From contig JAPFBL010000084.1 in assembly GCA_026182355.1 (NCBI GenBank), positions 12,632,001 to 12,696,000 of the forward strand: a DNA stretch of 64,000 bases, in the 5' to 3' direction. Each line of letters opens with the position of its first letter. Position 1 is the first letter of the stretch. Positions 13,771-26,345 of the stretch are shown here, piece after piece. The position numbers and the translations under genes were made by a program. This stretch comes from Hermatobates lingyangjiaoensis (taxonomy: Eukaryota; Arthropoda; Insecta; Hemiptera; Hermatobatidae). The notes under the pieces were generated by a model. It had not been told where the DNA came from. It ran no database searches and saw nothing but the letters and a program-made list of their open reading frames with translations.

Positions 13771-13925
13771 CTTTTTTTCTTTGGAAATACGATCCAAAAC
13801 GGGCAAAAATAGTTCAATATAAACAAAGAAACATAGAGAAATCAAAAGAACACACTTACAGTCTCTAATTTTCGGTTTGAACCGTCTTCAGGAGAGATAA
13901 GAGAGGGAAACCAAGCGCACTGGTT
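13771..13925. repeat. Foldback element family B, reverse-oriented arm
   Basis: The same unit on the other strand: TCTCTAATTTTCGGTTTGAACCGTCTTCAGG at 13861-13891 is the complement of the CTGAAGA ... GAAA segment, and AAGCGCACTGG at 13914-13924 matches the central unit. A (TA)n tract precedes it (13741-13768). Confidence 0.7.
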
Positions 13926-13969
13926 TTTATTTAAAACCTTAAAAATAAAATTTATTTAACATAAAAATA

Positions 13970-14118
13970 ATTTGTTGTTATACTTAGTTTTTCTGTTTCA
14001 TAATTTATACTTCTGCCTATGAAAAAGGTTTTAAATAAAAACCGAAACGTTGGCATTGAGAGTTTAATTTGAGCCTGAAGAACTAACCGAGTCCCGATAA
14101 ACTTCAGTTTCGTATACA
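13970..14118. repeat. Foldback element family C, single arm
   Basis: ACTTCTGCCTATGAAAAAGG, CCGAAACGTTGGCATTGAG and GAACTAACCGAGTCCCGATA in this order match the right arms of the two complete family C palindromes at 20651-20992 and 39768-40142. The opposite arm is missing. The adjoining (TA) tract at 14116-14125 separates it from family A copy 1. Confidence 0.75.
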
Positions 14119-14125
14119 TATATAT

Positions 14126-14327
14126 AGAAATGGGAAAACAAGACTAAGATCTTTCAACCGTAACAAGCGGTCTTCGTCAGAGTCAAAAACTCAACTGAAA
14201 AAACCCAGTTGGGTTTTTGACTCTGACGAAGACTGCTTGTTACGGTTGAAAGATCTTAGTCTTGTTTTCCCATTTCTTATTGTGGTTTGAACATTGATTG
14301 TTATTACAGGTGTTTATGTGAAATCTT

Positions 14328-14356
<29 letters not shown>
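14126..14356. repeat. Foldback element family A, copy 1 (complete palindrome)
   Basis: Arms 14126-14190 and 14213-14277 are near-perfect inverted repeats (65 bp) around a 22-base loop. Downstream of the right arm are the family's outer bases (TGTGGTTTGAACATTGATTG, GTTTATGTGAAATC) and then (TA)n at 14329-14352. Each arm contains CTCTGACGAAGA...GGTTGAAAGATC, a CUGACGA/GAAA pair that resembles a hammerhead core. It has no coding capacity. Confidence 0.85.
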
Positions 14357-14358
<2 letters not shown>

Positions 14359-15887
14359 CCTAATAATTTTTCAAGATACCTCAATTTGAATGCTTCGTAG
14401 TTTCTAGGTTTCTTACTGTTTCGTTTGTATTCGATGTATGCGTTTATTCACTATAGAACTTTGTAAAATTAAAAAGGTTCATTGGCTTAGTGATCATATT
14501 CATTTTTATTATTTTATATTTGTACTGCAGAGTACAGAGGTTAGTCAAACAAAAAACTTGAATAATAGTTCTATTTCTTTTTTTAGAAATCAATTACTGG
14601 TTTTTCATGACTAAAGATTACTGTGAAAATATAGTGCTAAATATAGAATAGAAGGGGATATAGAACTGAAGAGGTAAATGCATTTATATATTCAATGCTA
14701 ATGGATTTAAAATTATTACAAGCGCTGTACAGACGGGAAAGAAGAATAGGGCACTGCCTTTGGTTTGTATTTAATTAAGAATCCTATTTTGTAATTTGTT
14801 CTATATTTAACTTTGTTTTGAATGGTATTAGAAAGTCTAAACAGCTTCTATCTTCTTTATTCTCTATTTTTTTTGTTTTAGTTATTCTGATGGGTGAGAC
14901 GTTGAAGAGTCGTTTATTCTTATACCGCATTAATTGGTTTTTAAGAAGAGGAGGTCTGGACGTTTGGATTTTGGCAGGAAGAAAATGAGAAAAAAGGGAG
15001 ATTGGTTTTGGGTGGTAGAGTGGGGATAGGAGTCTGGAGAGGTTCCAGGATGCTCCCTTCATCAAGGTTACTTCATAATTCCTGAACTGTCCATGTGTCA
15101 CATCTGACAACACCGTATCTCATCCAGCTCAGTCATAAACGCTCGTCTGCCACTTCCTCTCACACCAAACCTTCGTCTTTCCCATCCACTCTTCATTGCC
15201 TTTCCACCAGCTTTTACCATCACCTTGCATATTTGCAGTCCTCCAATCTAGATTTTTAGTAAAATTTATCTCTCTTTAAACACAATTCACTAAAATTAAA
15301 AAAAAACTAGGCATAATGGGTATTAACTTTCATCACTTTTTTATAGCATATGGTTGTTAGGTATTTACAAAACTAGAAAAAAGAAGTTTTGACTTTCAAA
15401 ATCGCATTTTTTTGAATTAGTACAGCAAATACTTCGATTTAATTACAAACTAATACGTCAATTGACTCAAATTGATGAGCTAGTGAATAGACAAATGGAA
15501 ACAAGTGGACCTGGAATTGATAAAATATTTTTTGACCAGCGATGTGTGAATGGAAATATTATTATACGTAACATGATGGACTTCTCACCAACAGATATTT
15601 TGGTTACAAGTAATAAAGACAAATACAACTGCTGTTAATTTGTAAATAATTAACAGCTATCCACCAGAAGGTCGTCCAAGCTGCACGTTTTAGCATAAAA
15701 TTTAAAAACTGAAAACTTTTTAGGTAAAATTAGTTTGTTTATAACATATATAAACTCAAATTAAAGAACATCCTAGAATACCAAACTAAATAATTTATAT
15801 ATGTACAAGCTTTTAATTATTAAATATAGTTCATGGGTTAGTTCCACTGAGATTAGTAATATTAGAATTAGTAGTAATACTGTCTGT

Positions 15888-16087
15888 CATACCTCGTAAA
15901 GTCTCAGAAAAGCTCGACCGGTTTCGGTTCCGTCTGGATCTCATCTTCAAGAGCAACTAACTGACTGTGTGTTTATAGGTTATAGGAAAATGAAATACAC
16001 AGTCAGTTAGTTGCTCTTGAAGATGGGATCCAGACGGACCCGAAACCGGTCGAGCTTTTCTTAGACTTTACGAGGTATTACGGACAG
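15888..16087. repeat. Foldback element family D, 200-bp palindrome
   Basis: Arms 15888-15977 and 15998-16087 (TGTCATACCTCGTAAAGTCT against AGACTTTACGAGGTATTACG). Each arm includes CTTGAAGATG ... CCGAAACCGGTCGAGC, a near-CUGAAGA/GAAAC pair. The bases before it (CCACTGAGATTAGTA, from 15844) also precede the family D copy at 47211, so the element may extend further left than the palindrome. Confidence 0.85.
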
Positions 16088-16439
16088 CATTACTACTATT
16101 TCTTTTAATTATTGCCTTAATTTTAGTATGCTTGATGGAAAAAAGACATGGAATATAAAAAAAAAAACTTTTTAGTTTATAACAAGTCTCCCTAAAATGT
16201 TTAATATCAACTCCTCGTGGTTGATCAGTGCTCCGTAAAAGTGAATTACGCAGAAATTGCAAGTGAGTGGATTAATGCTAAAGGAGTTCAATTAAGCTTT
16301 CTATAATAAACAGTTGAGATATCTATATAGTAATTCTAAATATAGCAAGGAGCAATTACTTACTTCCTTAGACATAACTTTTTTCGCCAAACGTGTGCAC
16401 TGTACTCATAAATACCTGCCCATGAAAATGTATGTATAT

Positions 16440-16584
16440 ATATAAAAAGATTTCACATAAACAACGTGAAACAACAATCAATGATCAAACCACAATAAGA
16501 AATGGGAAAACAAGACTAAGATCTTTCAACCGTAACAAGCGGTCTTCGTCAGAGTCAAAAACCTAACTCAATATATATATATAT
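16440..16584. repeat. Foldback element family A, copy 2 (single arm)
   Basis: One arm only, in the same orientation as the left arm of copy 1, including the outer GATTTCACATAAAC segment and the ...CGGTCTTCGTCAGAGTC end at about 16556. It then breaks off into (TA)n at 16570-16583. The second arm is missing, apparently replaced by the neighbouring family B element. Confidence 0.8.
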
Positions 16585-16607
16585 GATGTAATTAAGAAAA
16601 CAAATCA

Positions 16608-16639
<32 letters not shown>

Positions 16640-16650
<11 letters not shown>

Positions 16651-16860
16651 AAGCAGGAAAACGATCCAAAAGGACAACAAACGTTTCACGATGAATCACA
16701 AACACAGAACTAAGGAACAAACACACTTTGGAGACCCAACCGTCGCTTCACAAGTGCGCTTGGTGTCTCTTTCTCACTCTCCTGATGACGGTTCAACCGA
16801 AAATTAGAGACAGTAAGTGTGTTTGTTCCTTGGTTCTGTGTTTGTGATTCATCGTGAAAC

Positions 16861-16862
<2 letters not shown>
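16640..16862. repeat. Foldback element family B, copy in a TA-rich cluster
   Basis: Inverted arms at about 16679-16727 and 16814-16862 (ACGTTTCACGATGAATCACA and its complement), with a central unit GTCGCTTCACAAGTGCGCTT followed by CTGATGACGGTTCAACCGAAAATTAG (16782-16807, CUGAUGA ... GAAA). (TA)n tracts sit at both ends. A shorter relative (16915-17045) follows after a 54-base TA tract. Confidence 0.8.

Positions 16863-16912
<50 letters not shown>
16861..16912. repeat. (TA)n microsatellite, about 52 bp
   Basis: An uninterrupted TA run between two family B elements. Other uninterrupted TA tracts, each at the edge of a foldback or PLE-derived element, are at 10221-10251, 13661-13687, 14329-14352, 16614-16647, 40218-40254, 40440-40480, 40559-40593 and 52447-52471. 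Confidence 0.95.
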
Positions 16913-16914
<2 letters not shown>

Positions 16915-16919
<5 letters not shown>

Positions 16920-17045
16920 GGAAAACGATCCAAAAGGACAACAAACGTTTCACGGTAAATCACAAACACAGAACAAAGGAACAAACTTACTGTCTTAAAA
17001 TGTGTTTGTTCGTTCTGTGTTGGTGATTTACCGTGAAACATATAT
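16915..17045. repeat. Foldback element family B, short copy
   Basis: Arms ACGTTTCACGGTAAATCACA (16943 on) and its mirror ending at 17040, joined without the central CUGAUGA unit. It directly abuts the Penelope-like fragment at 17040-17700, which suggests that this family derives from PLE termini. Confidence 0.75.
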
Positions 17046-17700
17046 ATATACATAGTAATGAATGGTACATTATGGTAACAAAGAGGATTTTGATAGACAT
17101 TTAGCAATTAGTTCGGGTTGATTTTTAAAATAGTTTTAATCTTTTTATTAAAGGAACTATTGATTCTTTCCAAATGATTTGACCTTAACTTTCTGTACAC
17201 ATATTTATCTTTTAATATAGTCTCAATTTTATCTACGTAATCATTTTTTTTTTTAGTATTACAGTTATTTTTGATTTGACGGCTTCAGAATTGTTATAGT
17301 ATTACCTTTTCTAAGTTTGAAATAAGACTCGACAAAACGTCTAGAAGCACTAACATCATTTTTTTTCTGTTAAGTCCGTATACCTTTCCTTTTAATGTAT
17401 TTAAATTATCAATATCTATATTATTTAATCTTTCAGCGTTACAAAAACCTTTAGCAACCTGAACATAATTTAAACCGTATCCTAATGCTGCTACTGCATT
17501 ATTGTCTACTATTTTGCCCAATAAATTGAGAACTAACTTTCTATTTTCATTTTGATTTCACAGGCTATTCTCAATTAAGTTCTGAAGTTTTTTATTATGT
17601 ACATTTGCAAAATTTTTACATCCTTTTCTAAACTGACAATAAACATAAACAAACTTTCATCCCATCGGATTGGAGGAAAGTAGCCTTGATTATGTTTATT
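17040..17700 (-). pseudogene. Penelope-like element fragment, N-terminal part of the polyprotein
   Basis: Reading leftward from about 17560, the minus strand shows LLGKIVDNNAVAALGYGLNY (17516 down), the position of the KGL(N/K)F-type motif that opens PLE polyproteins. It is followed by an open 75-codon stretch and then, after a frameshift, TITILKPSNQK near 17300, corresponding to the ILKPxDKG motif before the RT core. Further down are the equivalents of NDYVDKIETILKDKY and, near 17080-17050, SLLP. The fragment stops at a (TA) tract at 17038-17049, before the RT palm, next to foldback family B repeats. It is a truncated, inactive copy. Confidence 0.8.
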
Positions 17701-19339
17701 GTCAGCTCAGAAAAGTATGTAAAAATTGTCAAAAGTACATAATAGAAAACATTTTTTTCTTAAAATTACCTCAGAGTTATTAAAAGGAAAATATTTCATT
17801 GAAGGTGTGCACATTTTTTAAAGTTTCAGAACTTTGGGTCTATGAATATACATTTTAGAGCGCACTATCAACATGTTTACATGATGAATGATGAAAATCA
17901 AAATCATTTATCAACTTAAAAATGCTAACATTCTAGTATTTATTAAGCTACAAGATAGTTATAGAATACTGAATTAATAAAAGCAAGAGTTCTCTCAGAT
18001 TTAAATGACCCTCAGTTATCTTTGAATTTATTATGAATCATTCTGCACTATTTCTGGATTATTGGAAAACATACCTTTAAAGTAATCAATTCGGAATACT
18101 GTTTTAAGATTCTATGTGGCAATGGCTATCACAGATCACAGGAAAGTCCTTAAAGTTTCCTTTAACTCAAAATGAAATTATGATGACAATATAAATTTCC
18201 AGGCAATGTTAAAGTCATTAAGTAATTTATTTTAAAATTAGTGATAATAATAATTGTGGTAAAATTTAGACCCAAGTTCATTTGAACTTGGTTACTCAAA
18301 AGACTGGTTTGTTGAGTCTGAGGTAATTAGATTTAGTGGACAGACTAGTTAATGTCTGAAGAACGGGTATACATTAATTCAGGTACAGGGAGTTTGAAGT
18401 TGATTTCAAATAGTTTTCTTTCGTTCTACCTTTGTAGTCCTTTCCCGCTTTTTGTTTGCTCTTTTCTTTTAGAACCCTGTACTCCGGCTAGCTATATTAC
18501 CAATATGTTTAACTATTCTTCATTCTATTTAAAACTCTGATCAAAACAATTACTCATCTAAAGGCATTAATTAAGTTTTACTATACATGCATACGGTATT
18601 TGGGCATATTTGTTTTGACGTATTTATTAGAAAAATATTTTTCCAAACATTAATGCATAGTTTAAATGAAATTCTTATAAAAATAACATAATATGCTGTT
18701 TTCTTAAAGAATCAAGATAAGAAATTTCTGTTTAGAATATTAGATAAATAATACATGAGATGTTGTACGTGACATCATACCTGAACCGTAAAACATATCA
18801 TAATTATTCAAGTACAGTCTTAAATGTGAACACGCTAATATACATTAATGATGCAAACTTTAATGAAGTTAAAGCTTTAATGTGAGTCTGTGAGAAATAA
18901 TTATTCCATGAGGAATAAATATTACTAATATAAAAGATAACCTGTTACTTTAATGTCTACGAACATACAAAGTTTGAATTGTATCAAAATTTCATAAAGT
19001 TTTAAAAATGTCATACAACTTGCATTTTTACAATACTATTTATAAGTATGACAGGAGTTTTGGTTCTTGCTTTAAATTCGGAGAAGGTCTGGCAGAGAAG
19101 TACATTTACATAGATTTAATCGTAAATTTTAATTGCATCTTTGTTTCTGTTCCCTGTATTATTTTATCTAATAAAAACAGACCATCTGAATAATTTATAT
19201 TCAATGCATATGTAATCATTCAAATGTGTTTAAAAAAAAGTGAATACTGTAAACATTATTATTTGCGAAAAAGTCACTCCATTAATGATCTTGGTTTGTA
19301 TATTATGATGACTATAGATAGTTCTATAATTTATTTTCA

Positions 19340-19720
19340 TGCCATGCACTCATGAGCAGAAAGAAGAGTTATGACAGGAATAAATTGGGCAGGTTTTAGT
19401 TGGAAAAGCCTAGTGGTATAGGAGAATGACTTGAGAGCTAGAGAGACGGCGGGCAAGTCAAGTTTCACAACTGCGCTCAGGATATTACTGACATTGCTAT
19501 TGACGCCCACATTCATCTGCTTGAGCAAGTGAACAAACCTTGTGGAAAATGGCTGCCGGTTGTTGGGAAAGAAGAAAAAGTGAGGAGTAGGTAAAAGAGG
19601 AAGGTGGACGGGAGGCGGCGAGGCCTAATGAGGGCCTGGACGGTTTGCATCAGGCCACTACGTGACCTGTCCTCTCACGTCCTCCGCCCACGCTACAATC
19701 ACTGCCCGCAGCCACCACCA
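19340..19720. promoter_or_regulatory. GC-richer non-coding block, candidate regulatory DNA
   Basis: Composition rises sharply from about 19380, peaking at GGACGGGAGGCGGCGAGGCC (19608-19627) and CCTCCGCCCACGC (19680-19692). Short frames on both strands show no known domain, and no splice-bounded frame continues a homeodomain. It lies about 7 kb from the homeobox exon on its 3' side. Confidence 0.25.
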
Positions 19721-20650
19721 GCAACGAAAAAATTATTCCACTTATATAGAATCATTAAAATATTATCCAATTACCCAACCCTCTACAAAATAAATTACAC
19801 ATGCCCTAGTCTCATATTTTAGTGAACTCTTATAAACGCACCTCAACAACAAGAAATTGCAACAAACATGCCAAATTGTACTAATTATTTTGCAATAATA
19901 AGAGACAATTTTCCTTTTTTGTTCATTTATAAAAGTGCACAATCGTTATTTTGGGCTATTGAATGTTCCATTACTCCTTGATATTGAATGCATCCACTGC
20001 ATTAAATTTAAGGTTGCAATATACTGAAAATTTGAAGGCATATGTCATCATAGCAGGCATTATCCAGAAGTTAGTTTATTAAGGTTATTCATTTGACATA
20101 TATGAATATTTATTCCTTGCTTAAGTCAAGGAATATTTAGTTAGTTAGATCGATTAAAACTGACTCAGGGTATTTTAAAGATTATGAAAGAGTAATTACT
20201 TCGACATCCACATAAAAATTTGTATTTTTAAGTACTTTTGAAAAATACTTGGAAATTAAAGAAAACTCAAATAGATACCAAGACTCTATATGTAAGTATT
20301 TCAAAATAAATGCACCAATAAAAATTAATGCATAAGCCGCAGTTTGCAATTCAAAAGAATCACTGATATTTCTCTCCAGTAAAACTCCCAGTCAGAATTT
20401 GAAACAAAATAATTCTGTTTGAGAATCTAATGAGAACCATTATTTTGCATATCACCACAGTTAACTATTAGGATTTTAAACTGCCGTTTTAAATATTATA
20501 ACTAAAATTTAAAGTTCAGAAATATGAAAAGAAAGTAATTACTCAGAGTTTCCTATCATTTCAGTACCAAGCCGTTTTCAAGACAATTGGAAAGACAAAT
20601 CAAGAATTGCAGAAACAGATTCAATAATATATCGATCGTTTGATAGAATA

Positions 20651-20992
20651 GGTGTGTTCTCTAATCGGGGTTCGGTCAATTTTCCAGGATAAAAAATCAA
20701 ACTCTTGTTGCCAACGTTTCAGTTTTATTTAAAACCTTTTTCATAGGCAGAAGTAAGACTTTTTTAACTAAGAAAATGAATTTTACATTATTTAAAGGAA
20801 CAACAATGTTAACCGGATAAAACCTTCGACTAGACAGTCTAGTCGAAGGTTTTGTCCGGTTAACTTTGTTGTAAGTTAAAAAATTCTTACTTCTGCCTAT
20901 GATGAAGGTTTTAAATGAAATCGAAACTTTGGCAACGAGAGTTTGATTTTTTAACCTGGAAAATTGACCGATCCCCGATTAGAGAACACACC
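20651..20992. repeat. Foldback element family C, 342-bp palindrome
   Basis: The arms run from GTGTGTTCTCTAATCGGGG at the left edge to CCCCGATTAGAGAACACAC at the right. The inner part is itself a strong palindrome (20802-20871, GTTAACCGGA ... TCCGGTTAAC) closing in a short loop around TAGACAGTCTA at 20831-20841. The arms carry CAACGTTTCAGTTTTATTTA and its mirror, so the GAAACG-type motif is present in both orientations. Not coding. Confidence 0.85.
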
Positions 20993-21539
20993 TATATATA
21001 TATAAATGGATATAAGAAGTTATTCGTATCAGGCAACAAAGTTGTCAAATATGTTATAATTAAATACAGTTTGTCCTTTAAAACATCGTTTGACTAACAA
21101 CGATTATTGATTGCGAATTTGTGTCAATCAGTTTTGACTGAGTTTTGCAGAAAGAACTAAATGGCAGGTTGCAGTACTGGAATGAGACCGATAATTGAGG
21201 CTAGAGCAGTTTAAGATAACTAGAACTACTTACCTCATGAAAATGATGAGACAGGTGCGACCTTTCACGAGGAGAAACACGTGAAACTATTTATGCAGGG
21301 GATTGAACCGATCAACGGTAGTTGTGGCCAAGTCAACGGGATATGGATGTGATCAATGAGACGAGGAGAAGGTTAAAGATCGAGAGGATCCAAATCTCAA
21401 TCAGGAGAAGGGGTTAGGAACGTGCTTTAAAAAAGGATAGTAGACCGAAAAGAAAAAGATTAAAAGATATAAAAATAACCGAAATCAAAGTACTATATGA
21501 AATACTATCAAACATGGTAACTGACGCATTGTGAATATG

Positions 21540-22260
21540 AATTCGTCCAGCAATCAGAACCGAATTCTTACTCATTGGTGGTAGATTACCGTCATTGAAT
21601 CACAACAAATTAGTAGAGGGCTACTCACTATTACGTCTAGAAGAATGTCCAGATTGCTGGACGAACGGTGTTTAGAGTGATGGGCGTGATATCGGGTGGC
21701 ACTATATTAAATACGCTCTAGCTATGTTGAGAAGATAGGGTTGTAGTTCCAACGAGATTATCACTAATTTAATCAAATAACATTCAACCTAAGAAATGCA
21801 CATTCCAGCAAATGATGGATGATATAATGATGCTGCTGGATGAAGGAAACAAAATTGATGATGTTGTATTTAGTTGAATCATTGAGACCTTAGTCTATAA
21901 AGCAAAATTAATGAAATAAAGCTCGAAGGCCTCTTCATAAGACAATGTTTTTCCGGGAAGGTGTTATATCCAGCAGTATTAATTATCAAGAAAGAGCGTC
22001 AGAGTTGACCAAGACCATACTTGTGATTGGAACCGCTACCTAGACGCAATACTTAGGAAGGTTGAGGTACCATAGGATCTTCATTCCAAAGTTCTCTCAC
22101 ACAGCCACGCCATTAACATTGGTAAAGAAGGCCGAAGTATTCAGGGGGTGAAGCAAAGAAGCAAGCTGGAAAGTGTGAACAGTACAAATTAGCTAACAAG
22201 CTTTACTGACCTCACACCTTGTGGAACTAAGAGCTATCGAACAGCAACATTCTTGGCTAC
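21540..22260 (+). pseudogene. Ty3/Gypsy retrotransposon pol remnant
   Basis: Degenerate pol of an LTR retrotransposon. VDYRH near 21585 matches the (V)DYRxLN motif of the RT, and after a frame change GYSLLRLEECPD near 21620 matches DRYPLPRIDECLD. FQQMMDDIM near 21810 matches FQRLMDxVL. The clearest segment is LRYHRIFIPKFSHTATPLTL (from about 22062), the classic end of the RT domain (YYRRFIPxFS..A.PLT), followed by VKKAEVFRG. Several stops and frameshifts interrupt it. No LTRs, primer-binding site, gag, protease or integrase could be recognised around it, so it is an old internal fragment. Confidence 0.8.
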
Positions 22261-22375
22261 ATTTGTCTGCAATGTGTTTAGATTATTTATATATGATATT
22301 CTGACAATGAACGCTATTAGTTAAAAGCATTGTGCCCTAACTTTGATTTCATTTAAATATAAATATATATACAAC

Positions 22376-22592
22376 AAGATTCACATAAACACGTGAAATA
22401 ACAATCAATGATCAAACCACCTTATGAAATGGGAAAACAAGACTAAGATCTTTCAACCGTAACAAGCAGTCTTCATCAGAGTCAAAAACCCTACTGAAAC
22501 ACCAGATGTTTCTGTATCTAGTGTTTCAGTTGGGTTTCGAACGGTTTCAGACGGTTGAAAGATTTTAGTCTTTTTTCCCCATTTCATATTTG
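22376..22592. repeat. Foldback element family A, copy 3
   Basis: Left arm starts GATTCACATAAACACGTGAA and runs to about 22490. The right arm (about 22525-22592) is shortened and more diverged, but still pairs through GACGGTTGAAAGATTTTAGTC. A central loop holds CTGTATCTAGTGTTTCAG, which is shared with copy 4, so copies 3 and 4 come from one subfamily. Confidence 0.8.
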
Positions 22593-25424
22593 TATGAATG
22601 CACTTATATGTAGATTGTAGGTACAATCAGGTTGTAAAATATAAATAAAAAAAAAATTAATACCGACTTACATGTCATACTGCTCTTGGTGTCGTTGGAT
22701 CTGTTTCGTGTGCTGTCAATCAAGAATTCAAGAGTTGGTCTTAAAAATGTGTTACAACGACACCATTAACAATGTGAGATGCATTATAAACAATATCAAT
22801 TGGCCACGTCTTTTATTATTTTAAATAAAATATTTATTTTGAATCAATACATGAGTGCATTTATTTTTGACTACATCGAAGATAGAACCTTTTGTGGTTT
22901 TCACTGCCTACTATCAGTTTCACTTATGTCATTCTTAACTTTTCTTAACTTAAACTTCGTGGCATACTCCAAGGTATCACTTTGGATAATTTAACAGTTT
23001 ACTTTGACTTAAGGTAAAAGAGTTCAGAACTAAAAAAGAAGCTTACTCCCAGAGTGAAATAATTTAATTTTGTAAGCAATAAAAGTTCTTCTACTGCATT
23101 AATCATTATTGTCTTTCAGTCTTTTCATGCATAGAGTAATTTAACTCTTGTATACTGGTGCACTATGGAATATCATTCTTAACTCCTGATTAAATTTCGT
23201 CATAGACCAAAAACTTAGTGTTAAGTTAGCTCTAATAGTTACAAAATCATGGAATGATAAAGAGTTCAAAACTTAGTCTCTCTTCCTCCTGCATTCATAT
23301 CTCTTGAAGTAATATGTGATGTGCAATACAAAAAAGATAGCGATGTTTGGGACGGCCTGCCTTATATATGTGTACGTTGTGCTTCTTAAATTAATTAATA
23401 TTGTTTTAAACAAATAATTAAAATATCCTTCGTAGAAATATTTAACCAGTTTCTACACATTTATATATTTGATATCATGGTAGTTAAATTCCATGATAAT
23501 TCATCTGTTTGTCCGTAGTATTTATAAAACTTTGAACAGAAAAAATATGATCAACATTCAAATTTACTACCGGTTAAAGTAATCATGAGAACTCATGTGC
23601 AATGAATAATTGTGATGATCTGTTAAATAGTCTTGGATTTATTAGAGGCTTATGGTCTGTGGTCCAATTTTTTTTTTAAAGCATAATGGATGCTCCAATT
23701 TTAGTGACGTCAACTGCCCAACTTTTTGAAAATTTAAACACTAATCATAATTACAATTATAGGCTAAATATTTATTACATGTCCATCTTTATTTATAAAG
23801 TTATGAAAAATATTTAACTAAATTTGTTTAAACAAAATTTAAACAGATGTTACAAGTAAATACAGTTGGTAATTTTTTTTTCATTTTAATTGTGTTTCTG
23901 TAAATTATATTTGTTCAGCCTCGGCCTCAAAACCAAAATGTATAAAGCTTGTATCAGATTATAAATATTGATGGGAAAATCTTAAATACAAAATTCTAAC
24001 TTACTAAAATGATTGTTTTAGGAAACGAATATATATATTTCTGTACTGGTTTACCACAAGCCAGGTATCCAGGAGACTTGAATAGATTTATGGTTTGAAA
24101 GTCCTTTAAATCTTTTTTTTTTTTTTTGAATGCGGAAAGCCTAGTAATCTTTAAAAAGATATATTTAATGATTTTTAGAAGTTTACAAGTTTAAAGTATT
24201 GTAAATCCATTTTGACATTTTGGTGGGTGAGGACGATACAGCTCACACTCATTGAATGGTACCTATGCTATTAAATGCATTATTGTAAAACACTATTAAG
24301 TGGAAGAACTGGATAGTTTTCTGTTAATATCGAAGCATACGCTTCTCATGAGAAGTTAATATCTTCTCATCCTCATCTCATATCATATCATCTTATTTAT
24401 AAACATGAAGGAACATTATTTACATTTTTGTGTAGTTTGAAAATTCAAATTGTTTATTTGTGCAAAAAAAACTCACTGTATTTCTCTTATTGAATTTTTT
24501 TTTAACTTGTTTATTATTAAATAATTAAATGTTCGAATCAAATATAAATAAGAAATAAAAATATTAATGTGGTTATATGAAGATAACTGTGAAATTACTG
24601 GTTAGAACTTTTAAATAATATTCAACTCATTGCCTCTTCCTTTCTATAATATTTTGTAGACAAGTTAAGGCGACGAACATTGATTGCTCGACCGGTTCCT
24701 GAACACGTCTGTTCAGCTCCAAGAGAATACGAGTTATAATGGCATACTACAACAACAATAATAGCGCAGCTTAAACCACCTCTGTGCTATTAACAACCTT
24801 ATGGTGTTCAAAATTGATATGTGGCAAATTGAACATTGATTAAATAATTAAATTTAAAGTTTTTTATTTACAATTTAAAGTAATTAATTTTTTTAGAAGA
24901 GATTAATATGACAGAATGAAAGAAGTATGTTATTATTTTTTGAAATTTTTTAACATTAGGAGAATGGTCAAGCTAAAAAGCAATATTCTTTCAGCGGTTG
25001 TTTTTTCTCAAAAATTTCTAATATAATAACGAACTTTATATGTTGAATGATAGTAACTGTTGAGAGGTATCATCACAATCATCAATTGGTGCATAAACTG
25101 GTGTTTCAGTCTATATTAACAGCAAATCAAAGAAGCATATTCCTTTTAAAACAATATAAGCTTTAGGAATTCAATAAATCCATAGTAATACTGCATATCT
25201 ACTGTTCTTCATTAAAAATATATGGGGTTAAAACATAAAAAAAGAATTACAAATTCACAAAACACGGTTCTGCATCATTGATACATGTTACCACAATTTA
25301 ATATTAGGAATAGATTGATAGAAGTTGTAATTTCAAACTATATAAGCAAACTGAAGATGAATAGTCGGTGATATCTTTAAAATCCCATAAACAAATTTTA
25401 GAGTAAAATAAGGGTATAATGAAC

Positions 25425-26345
25425 GTATGGTGGTCCACGCAATGTTTATTGTAATAGAACTACTAAATCGTCAGACAGAAGCTGTGATCGGTAGAGAAAT
25501 CACTTCTGATCGGCTGTTCTGAAATGGTTTGCACTCAAAGTTTCACATTCAACAGACTGTTATATTTCATTATAAATGGCAAAGGGTACCCAATTAAATT
25601 GAAGCCGAAGGCTCTGAAATGACCAACAGAATCAAAGGACTAGATACTTAGCAGATCCTTTATGAGGTCGGTGATCACCTGAACGTGCATTAAATATGAT
25701 TTATTACCACAAAAGACTAGTATGATCCTATGAATTCGTCCACGGTGCTGGAGTCGTGGAGGTTATGCTTCCAGATCTATGGTTGAATGGACAAGGTAAG
25801 TCTGAGTTTACCCAGAATTCCCACGACACTGTGTGATAATCAGGAAAACCTTCACTTGTGCTAAAGCACACAATCTCCGCTACCAATAGTTGTGAATCAC
25901 TTTGTCAAAATAGTCATAACTAAAGCTATTGACTCGATACGTAGAAACATTAGTGTAAGTACAACTTTAGTGGTTATAGGACCTGTATCTAAGAAGAAAG
26001 TGTACATTTCTTCTTATAATGGTTCATAGGTTCAAGTTTTAGGATCATTTTCTAAATAATCACCCTTGTACCATTATAGGTAGGAGACTACCACCCGAGA
26101 AAATACTATTTCTCTCGCTAGAATTACGAAGGAATAAACCCTTTCTAGGTGATAAATGAAGGCCACCTTGAGTTCAGCAGCAACCGCAGGGTATGCCTGC
26201 CAAGCTAAAAAAGCACACATGGATTTCTCTCGTAACCATTGTAAAGACAATATTTTAACAGTTGTCACGTAAAGCTCTGACTCATGTTCTACTGATCCTG
26301 CATATAGGCACAGGATGAGAGTCAGTGGTCCGTTCTAAAGAAAGA
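25425..26345. other. Unassigned GC-richer block, possibly an old retroelement
   Basis: About 900 bp stands out from its AT-rich surroundings by composition and by fewer homopolymer runs, yet no frame on either strand stays open beyond 65 codons. I tried to read integrase, gag and DNA-transposase motifs in all frames without a convincing match. Composition resembles the nearby Gypsy remnant, so an eroded part of an LTR element is possible, as is conserved non-coding DNA beside the homeobox exon. No function is proposed. Confidence 0.3.

Noticed and set aside
14784..15113. 109-codon minus-strand frame, one of the longest in the window
   Set aside because: No recognisable domain or splice context, and low-complexity AT codons at its 3' end. 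It is kept only as part of a GC-richer block.
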